This document shows positions 46,136 through 59,107 of a DNA stretch of 64,000 nt, one piece after another (positions within the stretch are counted from its first letter, which is position 1; each line of letters begins with the position of its first letter). The notes under the pieces were generated by a model. It had not been told where the DNA came from, ran no database searches, and saw nothing but the letters and a program-made list of their open reading frames with translations. This DNA comes from Kalaharituber pfeilii (Eukaryota > Ascomycota > Pezizomycetes > Pezizales > Pezizaceae), in the NCBI GenBank assembly GCA_015179045.1, contig WHUZ01000013.1, forward strand, positions 1,302,001 through 1,366,000, written 5' to 3'. The translations under genes were made by a program, and so were the position numbers.

Positions 46136-49100
46136 TAATCATGTCCATATATGAGTTTATTATTGGGAACAACGAAAATTTGTACGTCCGAGTATTCGGT
46201 AGGAAAGCCCACAACTAAGGAATAACCCGGCGTTAAGTGGTTCCAAAGTATGGTAAAGTTGAGTGCGTACTGCTTGTTATTATCGAGTTAATAATCAGCC
46301 CAACGCCAGTCGCAGACAGAATGCTGATCCTAAGTGGCGTATTCTGAGGAGCACTTGTGTTCATGGGAGGCTGGAGTTGCCATAGACATGAGACCTGAAT
46401 ACCATCGGAGATCAGTACTCTGAAGTGAGAAGGTACCATCTTCACTGATCTGGATTGGTAACCGGTATCACGAGCCATTTCACAACCAAGCACGTGGAGG
46501 AATATGAGTGTGAGTGGGGCGAGGAAACAATGAGCAAGGCCGCGAACAAGTCCCGATCAACAGTGGTTAACGAAACATTTGGTGTGATCGCGATAAGACA
46601 TTCCAAACTGGCGGCTAAGCATTCCCGTCCCATTCAGGTAATTATGAGGAGAAACCAGAGGCAAAAAAATTACGCAGGGTAAGGCGACGTGCATGGGGGA
46701 CCCGGCCCACCAAGTCAACAGTGTTGATTCTTGTCATGGGCGTCCCTGCAAGGCCCAAGCAACTTTAGCTCTGAGCACCGACGATTGGTGACAGCAATCC
46801 AGAGCAAGCCTCATCATCCCAGTGTGTGTGTGATGTAGGGATGTGATGGATGTAGCTGAGTGTGACACATAAAGGTTACTATGAAGTTCCCTTTCTAGAG
46901 TAGCTGCCGGTAGACCTCCCTGAAGAAATTGCTGCTGGTGTCATCTAACTTCACCCCCTGCTCCTTGTGCACAGTGAATTTGGCCCAGAGTTCGAGAAGC
47001 CGAGAGCCTAGAAGTTGATCTCGTGCCCGCCTAGTACAGTAAGATTTCCATGCTAGAGACGACAAGTTGGTACAGTGTCATTTATGATCATATAGATGCA
47101 TAAACATGCACGTCGGACGAAGATTACCTTCTTGGGAAACCAAAAGCTAAATTCTTTCTTGCTGTGTCTTCCCATGTATCCAAAATGTCGGCCACGAATC
47201 GTGAGATGGGCACATCGCATTGTCGAAAAGTACCGGGCGCCCGGATAAAGCTGCTCGTATTCTCCGCACGCCTGCATCTCTACTTGCTCTTAATATGCAC
47301 ACCGCAATTCAGTCTATGGAGAATATATGTGAGCATGGCAGCAGATCATCCAAACTTTCACAGTGGAAGTACTGGTATAGTTGGTTCGCTGTAGAACAGA
47401 AGGACCGAAAGCATTACTCTGTATTCGATTCCGATGATTGTATTTCGTTGTTTATCCCGCTGATTCCCATAATGTTTGTGTTGTGATATCATACTGAAGT
47501 ACATGAATGAGAGGTGTAATCACGCCTTACATCCCGTCGCGATAAGCTTTATTATGGAATTCGAAACCTGCCATGAAACGCACGATTAGCAAGCACGATC
47601 TCCTTTACTTGAACTAACTCCTGTATGTATCACTCATACACATGCATAACACAATTACTTGCATTTGGAGGGGCGTGATCGATGCTAGCGCCTGAAGATA
47701 TGAATGATCGTAACTCGATCATTTTTCTCAATATTTGTCTATATTCAGCATAAAACTCTGTGATAAAAAGTAAGTTTCAAGCAGTATCCCCTCAAAGCAG
47801 GTGCACCAAGGTTTTCGCGAAGGACAAGAGACCCCCCACGCTTACCGCTTATGGCAATGATAACATTTTGGGTAAGTTGTATGCATGTGAACCCTCCTGC
47901 ACGCAAGTGAAAGCAAAAGCGGAAAGGTGCGTGTTACAAGTTCCAGGTAAACTAACGTTTACACAAGGGTGCCTCTTTGATTGGCCACCGTTGGATCGTG
48001 CCTTCTCGATTAAGGAAAGCGATATCCCATTTTATTCCTATCCTTAAAACATACGCAATTGTGCGCGGATTCGGCCTCAGATCTAAGATTTAACAGATGA
48101 AGAGTGCGCTCGTGAACCCGAATATGTCGTGTAAGCATGCCTGGGAATTAGTGTACTCATGCCTCTATGTACTATGGAGCGTGAAATGCTTCACAATCAA
48201 ATAATAAAGTGCTAATAGCGCCCCAACAGCAACGCTCTGGCAGAATAGAGCGCTCTAAGCGTACTCCAGAAGTCTGAAGTGAGAGGGTTGTGCTGCATTG
48301 CAAACTTTCCATCACTATTGCACGGTGTGTATCCAACAAAATGAACTGAACGTCGCTACCCGTTTGCCGGGCCGTTTAGTTGGGTAATAGGCCATGAGGT
48401 TCTATAGACGGATTCTAACTAGGCTTTTTATAAAATCAGGCCATGTCCAGCAGATAGGTAACATTAAAACAGGTATGTGGGCTGTAGAAACTTGATATGC
48501 GAACTATTAATTGTTTTCGAGTTACTAGACTGGTAGGCAGCCTCGAGGCTGAGTTTTGTGGATAATACAACGGGCGAAGAGCATGGAGATATGCCAGACA
48601 TCCCGGACAGTTGAATAAACGGGTAGAAGCACCGTGATGATTTTCGTTCCCAGTATCATTAACCAACATGCCATGCTTACCATGCATCAACAAAGGGCAT
48701 GGGCCGTGCGGTATCTTGCATTTCGCAACCCGAGGGCAGATGGTGTCTCTGTAGTCGGCAACTTACTGGTTGGGTAGCCACGTGCAAGCCATCTGGAGCT
48801 AAGAGCTCTTGTAGTGGTGTCAACTCAGCATCACGAGCCCCCGAAGTATAAACACGTAATAGGTCAAGTCTATAAAGTAGCTTGATTATATACAAGTACA
48901 GATGGCTTATTTCGGATTCATACTGTGCGAGTACACCAAGCGGTGCCACTGCTTGATTCATGGCATTTGGCAGTTCCATTGCATCAAACTAGTATGATTT
49001 TTTTCGTGACTTATTTCAAGAAGGCGCCCGGATGCGAATCTCTCCTTAGTTGTCGGCGCAGTACTCCACAACAATCAAATCCCAAGATGTACTTCATCAT

Positions 49101-49276
49101 TATTAAGTACGGCCTCTGGTATCCACACTATGTCGGCACTTAATAGTGAATTACCTAGCCTAGTCAGGTTGAGGCCTAGTCGTTTCATCTAGAATTTTCA
49201 GCGAGCGCTTCAACTGATGATTCGTGGAGATAATACACACGTTGAAGTGCCGAATTGATGCATGCATTCTATTTAC
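46136..49276. other. Gene desert; fragments only
   Basis: Small frames at 46233-46633 (-), 47760-48047 (+) and 48677-48979 (-) have some protein-like composition but no family, start or splice support. The last one, with LTPLQELLAPDG, may belong with the Zn-cluster remnant at 49277-49537. Confidence 0.45.
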
Positions 49277-49537
49277 TCAAGAGAGTCTCCGCCTCAGTAG
49301 AGAGTGAAGCACTTCCATCACAAAACGTACTGGATGCCACTGTAAGTGTCTCTTAGAGCGGGCATCAATAGATTGACCATTCAGAGGGAGACTCGGGGGT
49401 ACCGGAATTAGATGCGATCTCCCCTTGTATGATGATTTTAGACAATGCCTGCATGGTGGGCTGGTAGGATAGGTAATGCACATCTGCTTGCGACTGCCAG
49501 AGCAGCGCTCACAGGTAATTTGTCGTGTCATCGTCAT
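49277..49537 (-). pseudogene. Possible remnant of a Zn(II)2Cys6 transcription factor
   Basis: The frame opens MTMTRQITCERCSGSRKQMC and continues with PPCRHCLKSSYKG. This follows the CxxC...RK...C...PxCxxC pattern of the fungal binuclear zinc cluster, with one extra residue before the third Cys and Gly where the sixth Cys should stand. No complete transcription factor follows, although protein-like pieces occur to 48677 on the same strand. A chance similarity is possible. Confidence 0.3.
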
Positions 49538-50977
49538 CAGTGCTTATTGCTACGTTCTACAGTGACCCGTAAAAAGTCTTGGGGGTGAGTGTCATCTGGA
49601 TGGGATTACTTAGGGTGCAATGTCAATACCGGTAGCCGATGCGCTTGGTCTGGAAAAATAATTAAATAAATAAAGTGTGAAGGGGGCATTAACTCAACTT
49701 AGAAGCCCACATAATACATACCTGTACGATACCATGTGGGTAACAGTAAGTCTAAAGGGAGAATAAATTGGACTTCGTCGTTTTGTACTTCAGATTTGAG
49801 GTCGCAAAGCATGACGTGCTTCTGCTTCAGAAGATTGAAAGAAGGCCGATCAGAAATATGCTCTGGAGGGGTGATCGAGCGAATCAGGTAGATGTGGCTC
49901 AGATTTTCCTATTTGGCAGGAAAGTGGACGAAGGTTTCTTTGAACTTCAAGGTATCGTCAGCATCGGTGAGGGCGTCATTAATTGATTCCAAGCCTTCGT
50001 CGTCACCAGAGCTCAGTGCGGAGAGTTCCCCAGCTCAGGCTCGTACATCACCACCAAATCAATATTGGATTACCTACAGGATTCTGACACAGGAGTGCTA
50101 CTCACCCAACCTTACTCCACTATTTTAGCCTCGCAATGTCTCAGTTCTGGCGGCGTACAAGGAATGACCCAGAGGGCTTCTTGCTTGATTGCTGTGTCCA
50201 TATTGTACCTAGCTATCGCGAGCAGCCATCATCACTCAGTACCACTGTATCATATATTGCACAAGACGGTCGGCCAACCCTCGCTTTGATGCATCTGCTC
50301 TTTCTTTCCAAGGCTTCCAGAACAAGCCAAGAACACGACAATTTCTCAAACCAGTCAGCAACGGCAGAGGCCTCGAGCTGAAGGTATCTCATGTACGAAA
50401 TGGCTTGAGGCTGAGCGAGATCCGTCCATCCTAAAGATGAAAGCTGATCTCTGACTGCCAGTTTTCCCCCTTGCGGGCATTGGATTGCAATGTACCGTTA
50501 GGCGAATCCAATCACTCCACATAAGGTTCTCAGCGAAACTAGGAGCGACAGAGGCACCAGCCGTCCTCGCTCGCAAGATCTCTGGGGGCTCGCGCCACGC
50601 CCCGCATTCGCCCCGTTTAGCACACGCAACTGAGCGAGGGAACAAGTTGGTGCTGCCTCTGTGATTAATTAAAACGCCGCTTTCCTGAAAACGGCCAACG
50701 CTGCGTTAGTGCGTCGGGGGGAAGGGGGGGGGGGGACTAAGAGGTTGAGAATTTGTATGAGGAGCAAGATTCGCGCTCGCAACGCCCTGGGGGGGCCAAC
50801 ACGATCGCTCAAGCCGACTGGAAAAATAAGCAGCTCTTCCTCCCAGGTCGGCGGGCCTCGAGATGGATGGGGACAAGGCGTGGTTCGAGCACCGTTCTAT
50901 TCTTTCTATTCTATTGTGCTCCAGTGGCTAGCAGTGCCCACTGCACACTGTTTTTGCTCGCATCCGCCTGCGAGGAT

Positions 50978-50993
50978 GGGGGGGGGGGGGGGG
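50978..50993. repeat. G16 homopolymer
   Basis: Sixteen consecutive G residues, within the veA upstream region. Confidence 0.9.
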
Positions 50994-51703
50994 TTGTCGG
51001 GCGGCGGGCGGCGGGCGCTGCAGAGTGCAGTACTTTGCAGCACCTTTGGGGGGGGTGGGGACTCAAAACAGCAAGGTGGGACCTGACCTGTATCTGGGAC
51101 CTGAGCCCCCGACCCAGCAACTGCGGCACCCACAGGCCAGCGCAATTCCGGCCACCTCCTCGCTGGAACAGGCCAGCCAACCACAGCGCTAGTCTTGCCG
51201 ACACGCCGCAGCTCGCGCGCCCAGCAGGGCGGGCGGGGGGGGAGGCGGGGAGGGTGGGTGGGAACACCTTGCGGCTGGCTCCCAAGCAGGCTGCATCTCG
51301 CGCTTGGCGCTGCAGCAGCAGCGGCAGCCGAGTGGACGCACCCGCCGCGGGCGCCAGGGAAAAAGAAAAGCGAACGCACCGCAGCGAGGGCGAGAAAAGG
51401 CTTTGCAGCATGAGCATGGCAGTCCCGGGCACATCTGCCCTCCCCTCCCCTCCCCTCCTGGCCCAGGCCACACCACACCTCTCCCCTCGCCCGGCCTGCC
51501 CTAAGTAAAGTATCCATCCCTCCCTCCCTCTCCCCCCCAGCCCGCATCCCTGGTCCCAGCGAAAGGGGAAGGGATTCCCCTCCACCCACCGCGACAACCA
51601 CCATCCCCCCCCCCTCCCCATCCCCCACCCCGGCCTCTGCCCACAGCCAAAAAAGTGTTCTTGCCCTAGCAAATTACTAGTACCTCCTACAGCCCCTTCG
51701 GAC

Positions 51704-51704
<1 letters not shown>

Positions 51705-51738
<34 letters not shown>
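51705..51738. repeat. C34 homopolymer
   Basis: Thirty-four consecutive C residues, about 760 bp upstream of the veA start. The true length may differ because such tracts are hard to sequence. Confidence 0.9.
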
Positions 51739-51740
<2 letters not shown>

Positions 51741-52500
51741 TCCCCAGAGCTCTCTTTTTACCCTCCTCTCCCCTTCCATTCTTTCTCTGGAACACGATCG
51801 CGGAACGACAACGATACCTCGACAACTGATCCGAGTCGAGCCTCGACAGCTCCCTCTCCCCCAAGCTGCCCTCGACAAGCGTCAGGCAGTCCGTACACGA
51901 GGTGGGAATGCGAGGAGAAAGACGCAAATTATAAGCAACAGTGGGAGAATTCCTAGCAGCAACAGTTGCTTCGTCGCCCTCGTCGGTGAACAGCGATAAG
52001 CAGCGCATATTTTACTCATACATCGATCGGCTCAGAAGAACTGCAGAAGGAGGAATTGAAGGGAACGTACGCTAGCGGCAGCGTTAAGGGGGAAAGTCAG
52101 GCGTGAAGGACAGCTGGAATATTTTCGGTACAGCTCGATAGTGGTATATCCGGGTATTTCCAAGAAAAAGTGAGTGAGGACAGAGTGTAGCTCGAGCACG
52201 GCGGGCGGATAGGGCGCGGAGGGACCCGGACAGTTTCGGCCGGGTGCACTGCGCGTTTGCCTGCGTCGCCCACGAGGGGGCTTTGGCTGGCCGCTGCTTT
52301 GGTAACCGGCTTGCGCCGTTGCTGCTGATGAGGGACATAATTTGCTAACCATCGGGAACAAGAGCAGCACAGGACCTCTTTTACATACTTGTAAAATTCT
52401 TGCAGCACTCTACCCCACGCCCATAGTATTCAGAAAAACTCAAAATATCAAGACCCACTAAATTCACTAGCGCAAGAACTCAACTTTATCTTACGCAACA

Positions 52501-54591
52501 ATGAGTGGAACTAAGATCCATGATGTGGCAGAGACAACGGCTATGGCAGAGCGGATGCTCAGGGATGGCACCATCCTGAGGTACCAGCTGACTGTTTTGC
52601 AGCAGCCGATGCGGGCAAGAGCTTGTGGGATGGGAGCGAAGTGTATGTAAAAGTGCAAATATGCATATCAAGCGTATTCGGATTAGGAATCAAATCACTG
52701 ACTATTGGCGTAGCACATGCGGACCGTCGGCCGGTTGATCCTCCACCAGTGGTAGAGCTTAAAATTTTTTCTGGAGATGAGAAAGCCGACGTGTAAGAAA
52801 ACCAGACTAGGCTACACATGCACATAATGCTAATGCGTCTGTTACAGGACCTTCTCTCACAATTCCAACTTTTTCTTGTTTGCAACTCTTGAGCCGGCAC
52901 GTCCAATTGCCCAGGGTAGGGGCATGCCCGCTCCTGCCCCTGCGCCAGTCCTGACGGGTGTTCCTGTTTCTGGGATGGCTTATCTTGACCGCCCAAAGCC
53001 AGCTGGGTATTTCATTTTCCCTGACCTCTCGGTTCGCCATGAGGGAAAGTACAGGCTTAGGTTCTCCCTATATGAGGAGTCAAAGGATCGTGATGAGATG
53101 TCACAGCCAACTCGTGAGGGCGAGCCTCGTGAGTTCGCAGCCCACAGGGTTGAGGTGAAGTCCAAGCCATTTACAGTGTACTCGGCAAAGAAGTTCCCTG
53201 GATTAGCTGAAAGTACTGCACTATCTAGAATTGTGGCGGAGCAAGGATGCCGTGTACGTATCCGCAGAGACGTCAGGATGCGACGCAGGAGCGAGAGGCC
53301 AGGCCGCGACGGGGACAGTGAAATTGACGAAACCGCGCAACTAAGAGCCCAAAGAAGAGGAGCTTCCCCAGATGGTTATGATCACGACATTCGACAGGGC
53401 CATCACCAGCCACAACAACACCCTCACAGCCAGCCAATTCCACACAGTGTACAGCCCGGCCATCACATGCAGCGCTCTGACTCTGTTGACCGCAAGAGGA
53501 GTGGTTCTGATGCATCTATTGCTTCCTTGCCGGACGTTGCAGTAGCACCTCGATACGATGACAGGTATACACCAAGACATGAGCATCATCAGTATGGAGT
53601 TGCACCACCGATACCAGCCAGCCAGAACCATCATCTTTCTTTTGGCAGCAACGCCAATGCGCATCATCCAGCACCTCCCTCCAATGTTCATACTCCTCAA
53701 CTCTACAACCCTCACTCCATACATGCACGTTATCCTACCAATCCCACAGCGCAACACCCTCATCCATCGCCGAATAGCGCGCCAGCTCCTCGCCCACAGC
53801 CACTTCAGAATGGCCAGTATGGCACAACATATCATCGTGACAGCTCAATCGCAGGGCATTCTCAACATAACTCTGTCAGACGCGCGTCTACTTCCCAGGA
53901 GTATCAAGCACCAGTGCACTCTCGAAGAGAATCAGAAAGCTATAGGCCACCACACTACAGGCCTACTACCCCATCTGTTCCGTCCCAGAGTGCTCAGTAT
54001 CATGGTCAGATGGATAACATGGCTTATAACGGACCTTATCAAGCACCTCCTCAATCTCAGTATCATCACCAACCGGCGCCACCACCATCTGCTCCACTGG
54101 CATTACCTTTTCTTAAGCTGCCACCTTTGGCTATTGAGCCACGCATTTGGGAGAGTAGAAACAAAGTGCGCTCACCATCCACCGCGGGCCCTCCACCAGC
54201 TTCCGCCCTTCCATCGCCTGCTGTATATAATCCTCCTACTGCACCCCCTCAACACCATCATCAACCACAGCATCCGGCCCAATATTCGTACACACCTCAA
54301 CCGCAACCATATATTCCAGTGAGCGCAACTCCATCGAAACCAGTGGCCAAACCAGTCCCTGTCGCCAATGAACCTCCACGGGGTACTAAGCGTGAATGGG
54401 GTCGCGTCTTTAATGACAGCCATGTCGCTGAGCCTCTTTACAATGGAAAACGCCCTGACACTGTGTCGGAGAACTCTGGGTATGGAGAGGATGCAGAAGA
54501 GGAGGACGATTTTGATATTGGAAAACTCAAGATGACATACAGACGCGCTGATGGTGAAGAGATTGTTCGACGGCTGCCACTCGAGGAGTAG
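52501..54591 (+). CDS. veA: Velvet complex regulator VeA (VEL1)
   Basis: Three exons, 52501-52642, 52714-52792 and 52848-54591, give 654 residues. The introns (70 and 55 nt) interrupt the velvet domain. That domain is plain: LQQPMRARACGMGAKS, HADRRPVDPPPVVELKIF, DVTFSHNSNFFLFATLEPAR, PVLTGVPVSGMAYLDRP, AGYFIFPDLSVRHEGKYRLR, FTVYSAKKFPGLAEST, and LSRIVAEQGCRVRIRRDVRM with the basic RMRRRSERPGR. A long His/Pro/Gln-rich disordered region follows. The conserved VeA tail ends it (KREWGRVFNDSHVAEPLYNG, an acidic stretch, LKMTYRRADGEEIVRRLP). The RVRIRRDVRM block and the C-terminal tail point to VeA and not VelB, VosA or VelC. VeA shuttles to the nucleus, where with VelB and LaeA it couples light to development and secondary metabolism. 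ATG 52501 has a good context (caacaATG) and precedes the conserved region by about 30 residues. Confidence 0.95.
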
Positions 54592-57500
54592 TTTACGCCC
54601 TTTTTGTTATAATTGCTTCTGTTTATAGGCAAAGTCCTTTCCTTTTTTGTGTGTTCACGGGTTCTGGTCGCAAAATGGCAGCATATTCCCTTGTTATAAG
54701 ATGAAGCAAACGAGTGTAATACCTAGCAATCCTTTTTTATCGCCTTTTTTTTCTCTTTTCCTTGCTTTCCGATTCCTGGGATATATCCGGTAGTTTTGTT
54801 TGTCATTGTTCATTACTTGAGGTTTCATTTGTTGGCATTTTGTTTGATCTCGCTGGGCCTCATTTGTTACCTCTTTCATTTCTTTGCCGGACTGGTTTTG
54901 GACTGTTCCACAGATCTGGTCACCATCCTGCGTTCTGTTTCTGGGATGTTTATAATTTCAATTTTCATTTCATTTCATTTGTCATTTGGGTTTATCTGTT
55001 CTTATTTCTTTGAGATTGTTAGCTGTTTGTGTGCTTGTAATTTTTGTTGTGCAGGTTTGCGTGTGTACACAAGTTTCATAGTTGGATATTTTCATGGTTG
55101 GATTACATGTGTTGAATATCTTGGGTGGGATAAGCTGGTAAAGTTTAGTAGTTACCGATATCGAATGGGCAATTCAGTTACATAGTAGCTCTCTGTATGT
55201 CTATTGTTCCGTCCACCTGTGGTTACCCTGCGCACTTGATACCATTGTCACTTTGTTGGTTTGTGCTTTTATATGTTTTTCTTTCTTTTCTTTTTTTGTA
55301 TCTTGTTGTTTAGTGAGCCATTCTATGTTGGTACTACTACTTCATAAGGAAAGGTGGGAAGTCGTGTTGGTAGTGAGGGGCTCGCTCGCTGGAATCGACC
55401 ATGGAACCACAAATAGATCTCGACGCCTACTGGATGTTCAATGGCATAACCTCCCTAGGCCCCGAACTCAGGACAGAAATTGGAAAGGATTAGATGGATG
55501 ATTCACGAACTGACATTGGCGTCATCTTACACGACACTTTTTACGCTAATGCTTTCCAGATCGAAATGGTATGCTGGCATTCATTCCTCTGCGACTCAGC
55601 TCACTCATGTTTTACGATCGGGTAAAGGTTTCGAAGATGGGGGTGGCAGCGCGTTGATCTGCATGCTTGTGTTAGAAGGTGGTGATGTTGGTATGCCGGG
55701 GGAGGAAGAAAAGAGACTGGGATGTGTGGGGTGGAGATTTAGGTATTCAATTGAAGATGGTACAAGGGAGTCGGAACTAGGAGACTGCTCACCATGAAGT
55801 GCTCAAACTGGACGGGCATTGACGGACTGACGGACACGTTACCCATCAGTCCCTGCTTGGTATAGCTGTAGCCATTATGGTGGCTCCCACATATATATAC
55901 AACTCCAAAGCTCTCATTTTCTTTTTCCGATCTACACTTTGTCTCTCGCTCTAACATCTCTTCTGTATTTTTATCATGATTTGAATTTTTAACGCGCATA
56001 CATGTATGTATGCATATCGCGATGCTTTCTTCATACATGCACACCGTGGCTATACTCATGTCATTCTTTTCTGATTTTTTCCATGGAAATTATATAGTTC
56101 ACTTGCATTTCAACATCCACACAACTTTCTACTCGCTAGTGTGATTCATTAGCGCGATTACCTTAGTCAAGGTTCCTGGTTTCTGGTTTCTGGATTCGAC
56201 CCGGCACAGCGGTGGCGACTACGGCATGTACGTTTCAGGCTCTGTGCCTCCTTGGTGCGTGCGCGCACCATTCGTCAGAGTTCCCGCACCATTTGGATCG
56301 GGCCAATCCACTTGCAAGTCACAATCGCTAGTTCACATGTGCTGGCAATTTCACATGCGGGTATAGGGTGGGGCAGGGGCTTACTGGAGAGGTGTCTGAG
56401 GCTCTTCGCGTGAATGGGAAGGTGGAGACGTTCAAGATGGAGAAAATGAGGGGTTCTAAATGTTAATAAGCAGACCAGCTCTGGTTGCAGTTTGTGATGC
56501 GTCATATTGCATTCACGCTCCCCCCCCCCCGCACTACCAAATCCAGCGATGATGGATCAAATAAAGAAATAGTCATTATCTTGACATTTGGTGGTGACCA
56601 CATCCTTGGGTACTGTGTGTAAGCTTCATTGGATAATACTTACATTGCCGAGCATGAAATTCTTTATTCCATTCCATTACCGAAGGCTTATCGAATTTTC
56701 AGTCAACTTTGGCATCATGGTTCCGAGCGAAATTCTTGTAAGAAGCATCGACTACGAACCAATGTACTTACCGGTAAAAGATCCACTAATAATATACGCG
56801 TTTGGATAGGCTGGGTGTCAGGCTTCGAAACCACACTTAAACATGCTACGCAAGCACGTGTTAACCCCACCATTTTAAAGTTACTCCTCATTTGTCAATT
56901 TCCTGAATATGAATATTTTTCTTTTTCTTTTGTCCACTGCACGACGCGATCGGGTTTTTTGCTTTTTATTTGTATTTTTTAATTTTCGATTGATTCCCAG
57001 ACCATATCTCGCACACGGCATTGTATCTATAATCAATGGCTTGTTTGCATTTTTCATACAAACCTACCTTGCCTACTTTGAATTCAATTTTTTTTTCTCC
57101 CTTCAATTCTTTCACTTTACTTTTATTTGGTTTGGTGTGGAGGATTTTGTAATGGAGGAGAGAGTGAGAGGTTTGATGATATTCACTTACGTCGATGGGC
57201 TTTATGACGAATTCATAGTCTGTTAGTCCGGAGAGGGTGTGGTTTGTGCATCGTGCATTGAAGCTTTGGGTTTCTTTGTTCCTTTTCAGTATCATTGGGC
57301 TGAATGGGCTGGTATAAGGGCGGTATGGCATGTTAGGTTCACGTGATAATTGGGGCTTTCTGGGTCTTTTTTTGTTGTTAGAATATGTTTAGGTGGGAGA
57401 AAACGAAGGTTCACTGGACTACGTGGGTTGGTTTGGAAGTATATTGGGCATTGATTATTTTTATGTTATATTTTTTTTTGTTGGGCAAGTTTCCTCGAAC

Positions 57501-58116
57501 CAGTTGTGGGTTTGTAGTATACTTTTGTCTATCGGCTGTTGTGTAATTCCTGTTTTTTCGTTGGACATGTGGAATTGCTCCGTGTATGTAACGTAAAATA
57601 TGGTGCACATGCAAAAGAGTGTATGTACCACGTACCGCGGTTGGTTGGGATAATAAGTGTTTGCGGCCAGATAACCGGTTTGTTGTTTGCTTGCTTGTTT
57701 GTTTGTTTGTTTGTGAAAAATCGGTTTTATATATATATCCATTACTAAAATGCCCGTAATAACCCCTCCCCCCCCCATCTACTATTTTTCGTTTAGTAAA
57801 CTTTGCTCAAAGTAAAAGCATAAAATAAAATAAAATGAACTGAAGTACGAGACTGTATTTGTTATATTTGTGGTGGGGGAAAATGTTAGATGTATATTAA
57901 ACAAACCTTTTTTTTTTCCCTTTCTTGAGAATAGAACAAACAGTGACGTTCGAAGCTTCTTTTTTGGGAAACAAAGCTAGGCCTATTATTTATAGGCACG
58001 AGACTAGAGAAGTATGTATGTGTATGCAGCCAGTGCCGGCGCCGGTACTGTGGGTAAGGGACGGAATTGCATGGTATGGTAACACGAGCGTACTCATTGG
58101 AAGAACGAAGGAAGTA
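54592..58116. other. 3.5-kb spacer; T-rich veA 3' flank and unsupported frames
   Basis: The first kilobase is strongly T-rich on the plus strand. At 55401-55493 a 30-residue frame starts MEPQIDLDAYWMFNG, ends in TAG, and is followed in the same frame by DSRTDIGVILHDTFYANAF. This may be an eroded or unrecognised gene. Nothing else is supported. Confidence 0.45.
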
Positions 58117-58273
58117 CAGGTGACCCTGGCTACAATGAACCTCTTTTTAGTGAAAACCTGGCTATAGTGAAGGGATGGACCAGATTCTTTGTGTACACAG
58201 GTAAAGAAAGCGCTCTTGCTATAGTGAAACTGGTTATAGTTAAGAAAATCGGTATTTTAGCCAGGGTCACCTG
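58117..58273 (+). mobile_element. 157-bp MITE, same family as 29679-29852
   Basis: TA-flanked (58115-58116 and 58274-58275). The ends are CAGGTGACCCTGGCTACAAT and the reverse complement of CAGGTGACCCTGGCTAAAAT. The interior aligns with the reverse complement of the 29679-29852 copy, including CTTTTTAGTGAAAA, TGGCTATAGTGAAGGGATG and CACAGGTAAAGAA. No coding capacity is present. Confidence 0.85.
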
Positions 58274-59107
58274 TACCGGTAAGGGAAAGAAGGATTTATA
58301 TGTTGCCATGGGTATTTTGCATGGTGATGCAAGGCTGCACCTGTAACTGATTGGGGCGTGAGGAACACATATAAACAAGGGTATTGTGCGGCCAGATCTC
58401 CAGAGAGTCTTGGCACGTGCCTTACGGTATTGTAGCCAGTTAACTTGGTTATTATGCAGCGGCCAGCAGGTACTCTTGTTCGATACTTAGCAGGCGCTGT
58501 GCCACATGAAAAATGTGTCAAATAGGAAAACTGATGCTCGGACAAAGTTTGATTTGTTATCTTCGGCAATAGTTGTACAAGAGTGAGACTGTATGCGCGC
58601 CTGCAGGCGTGGTTTGTCACAATGTTTTCCTCACTCTTGGTTTCCGGAAGAAGTGGGTTTGCAGATAGTTATGGTACGATTGCTTGTCGGCGATATATTT
58701 GGAAGGGTGTAGTTGCCGTATTCACTTCACTTGAAAGGTAAAACACAAACGCGCGCTAGTGTGGTCTTGGCAGAACTTCAGGCGCTATTAATCGCGCTAG
58801 CGCGCTCTTTGGTGCAATATTGGTATTACTAAGTACAGGAATGCAATTATACTGTACATGGGCTAATCTCCAGTAATCTCATGCCAAGTCCCTCTGGCTG
58901 CTAGATCTCCAGCTTCTCCATTATCTCTACTCTGTAACGGAGGTGGTAAACGCAGAGAATTATGCATACCACCCGCCAGGCCAAAAGACACTTGACTAGT
59001 GATGCTCGCTAGTCTTCTACGTAGCTCATATAGCTATTGTGCGACTGCCACACATTTGCCGCATTGCATTTTTCGCATTTTTTGCGTCTTCCACCCGGTG
59101 ACCTCGT
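58274..59107. other. Spacer with a dispersed repeat module
   Basis: No supported gene. It contains the 26-bp segment shared with 45015-45040 and the module described at 58934-59095. Confidence 0.5.
58934..59095 (+). repeat. Dispersed repeat module shared with 21831-21990
   Basis: Both copies carry GTAAC(G/A)GAGGTGGTAAAC, then CCGCCAGGCC, TTGACTAG(T/C)GATGC, a CTAGTC block and CTACGTAGC or CTGCGTAGC. They are in the same order and orientation with small indels. The copy at 21831 sits inside the inverted-arm element. Confidence 0.65.

Larger units (their letters stand above)
49538..52500. promoter_or_regulatory. veA upstream region, GC-tract-rich
   Basis: From about 50700 to 52300 the composition shifts to GC-rich, with long G and C tracts, CT-rich blocks and no domain-bearing frame on either strand. 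Long open frames here (50753-51508 + and 50911-52008 -) follow from the skewed composition. The last 130 bases before the veA ATG lack any upstream ATG, so the immediate leader has no uORF. The extent of transcription is unknown. Confidence 0.5.

Noticed and set aside
50753..51508. 251-codon open frame on the plus strand
   Set aside because: It overlaps the previous frame, crosses the G16 tract, and shows no recognisable motif.
50911..52008. 365-codon open frame on the minus strand
   Set aside because: It runs through the G/C homopolymer tracts and encodes Gly/Pro runs. The openness follows from composition, it has no domain, and it lies in the veA upstream region.
53558..54322. 254-codon plus-strand frame inside veA
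   Set aside because: It is a shadow of the His/Pro-rich region of VeA in another frame, with no independent signal.
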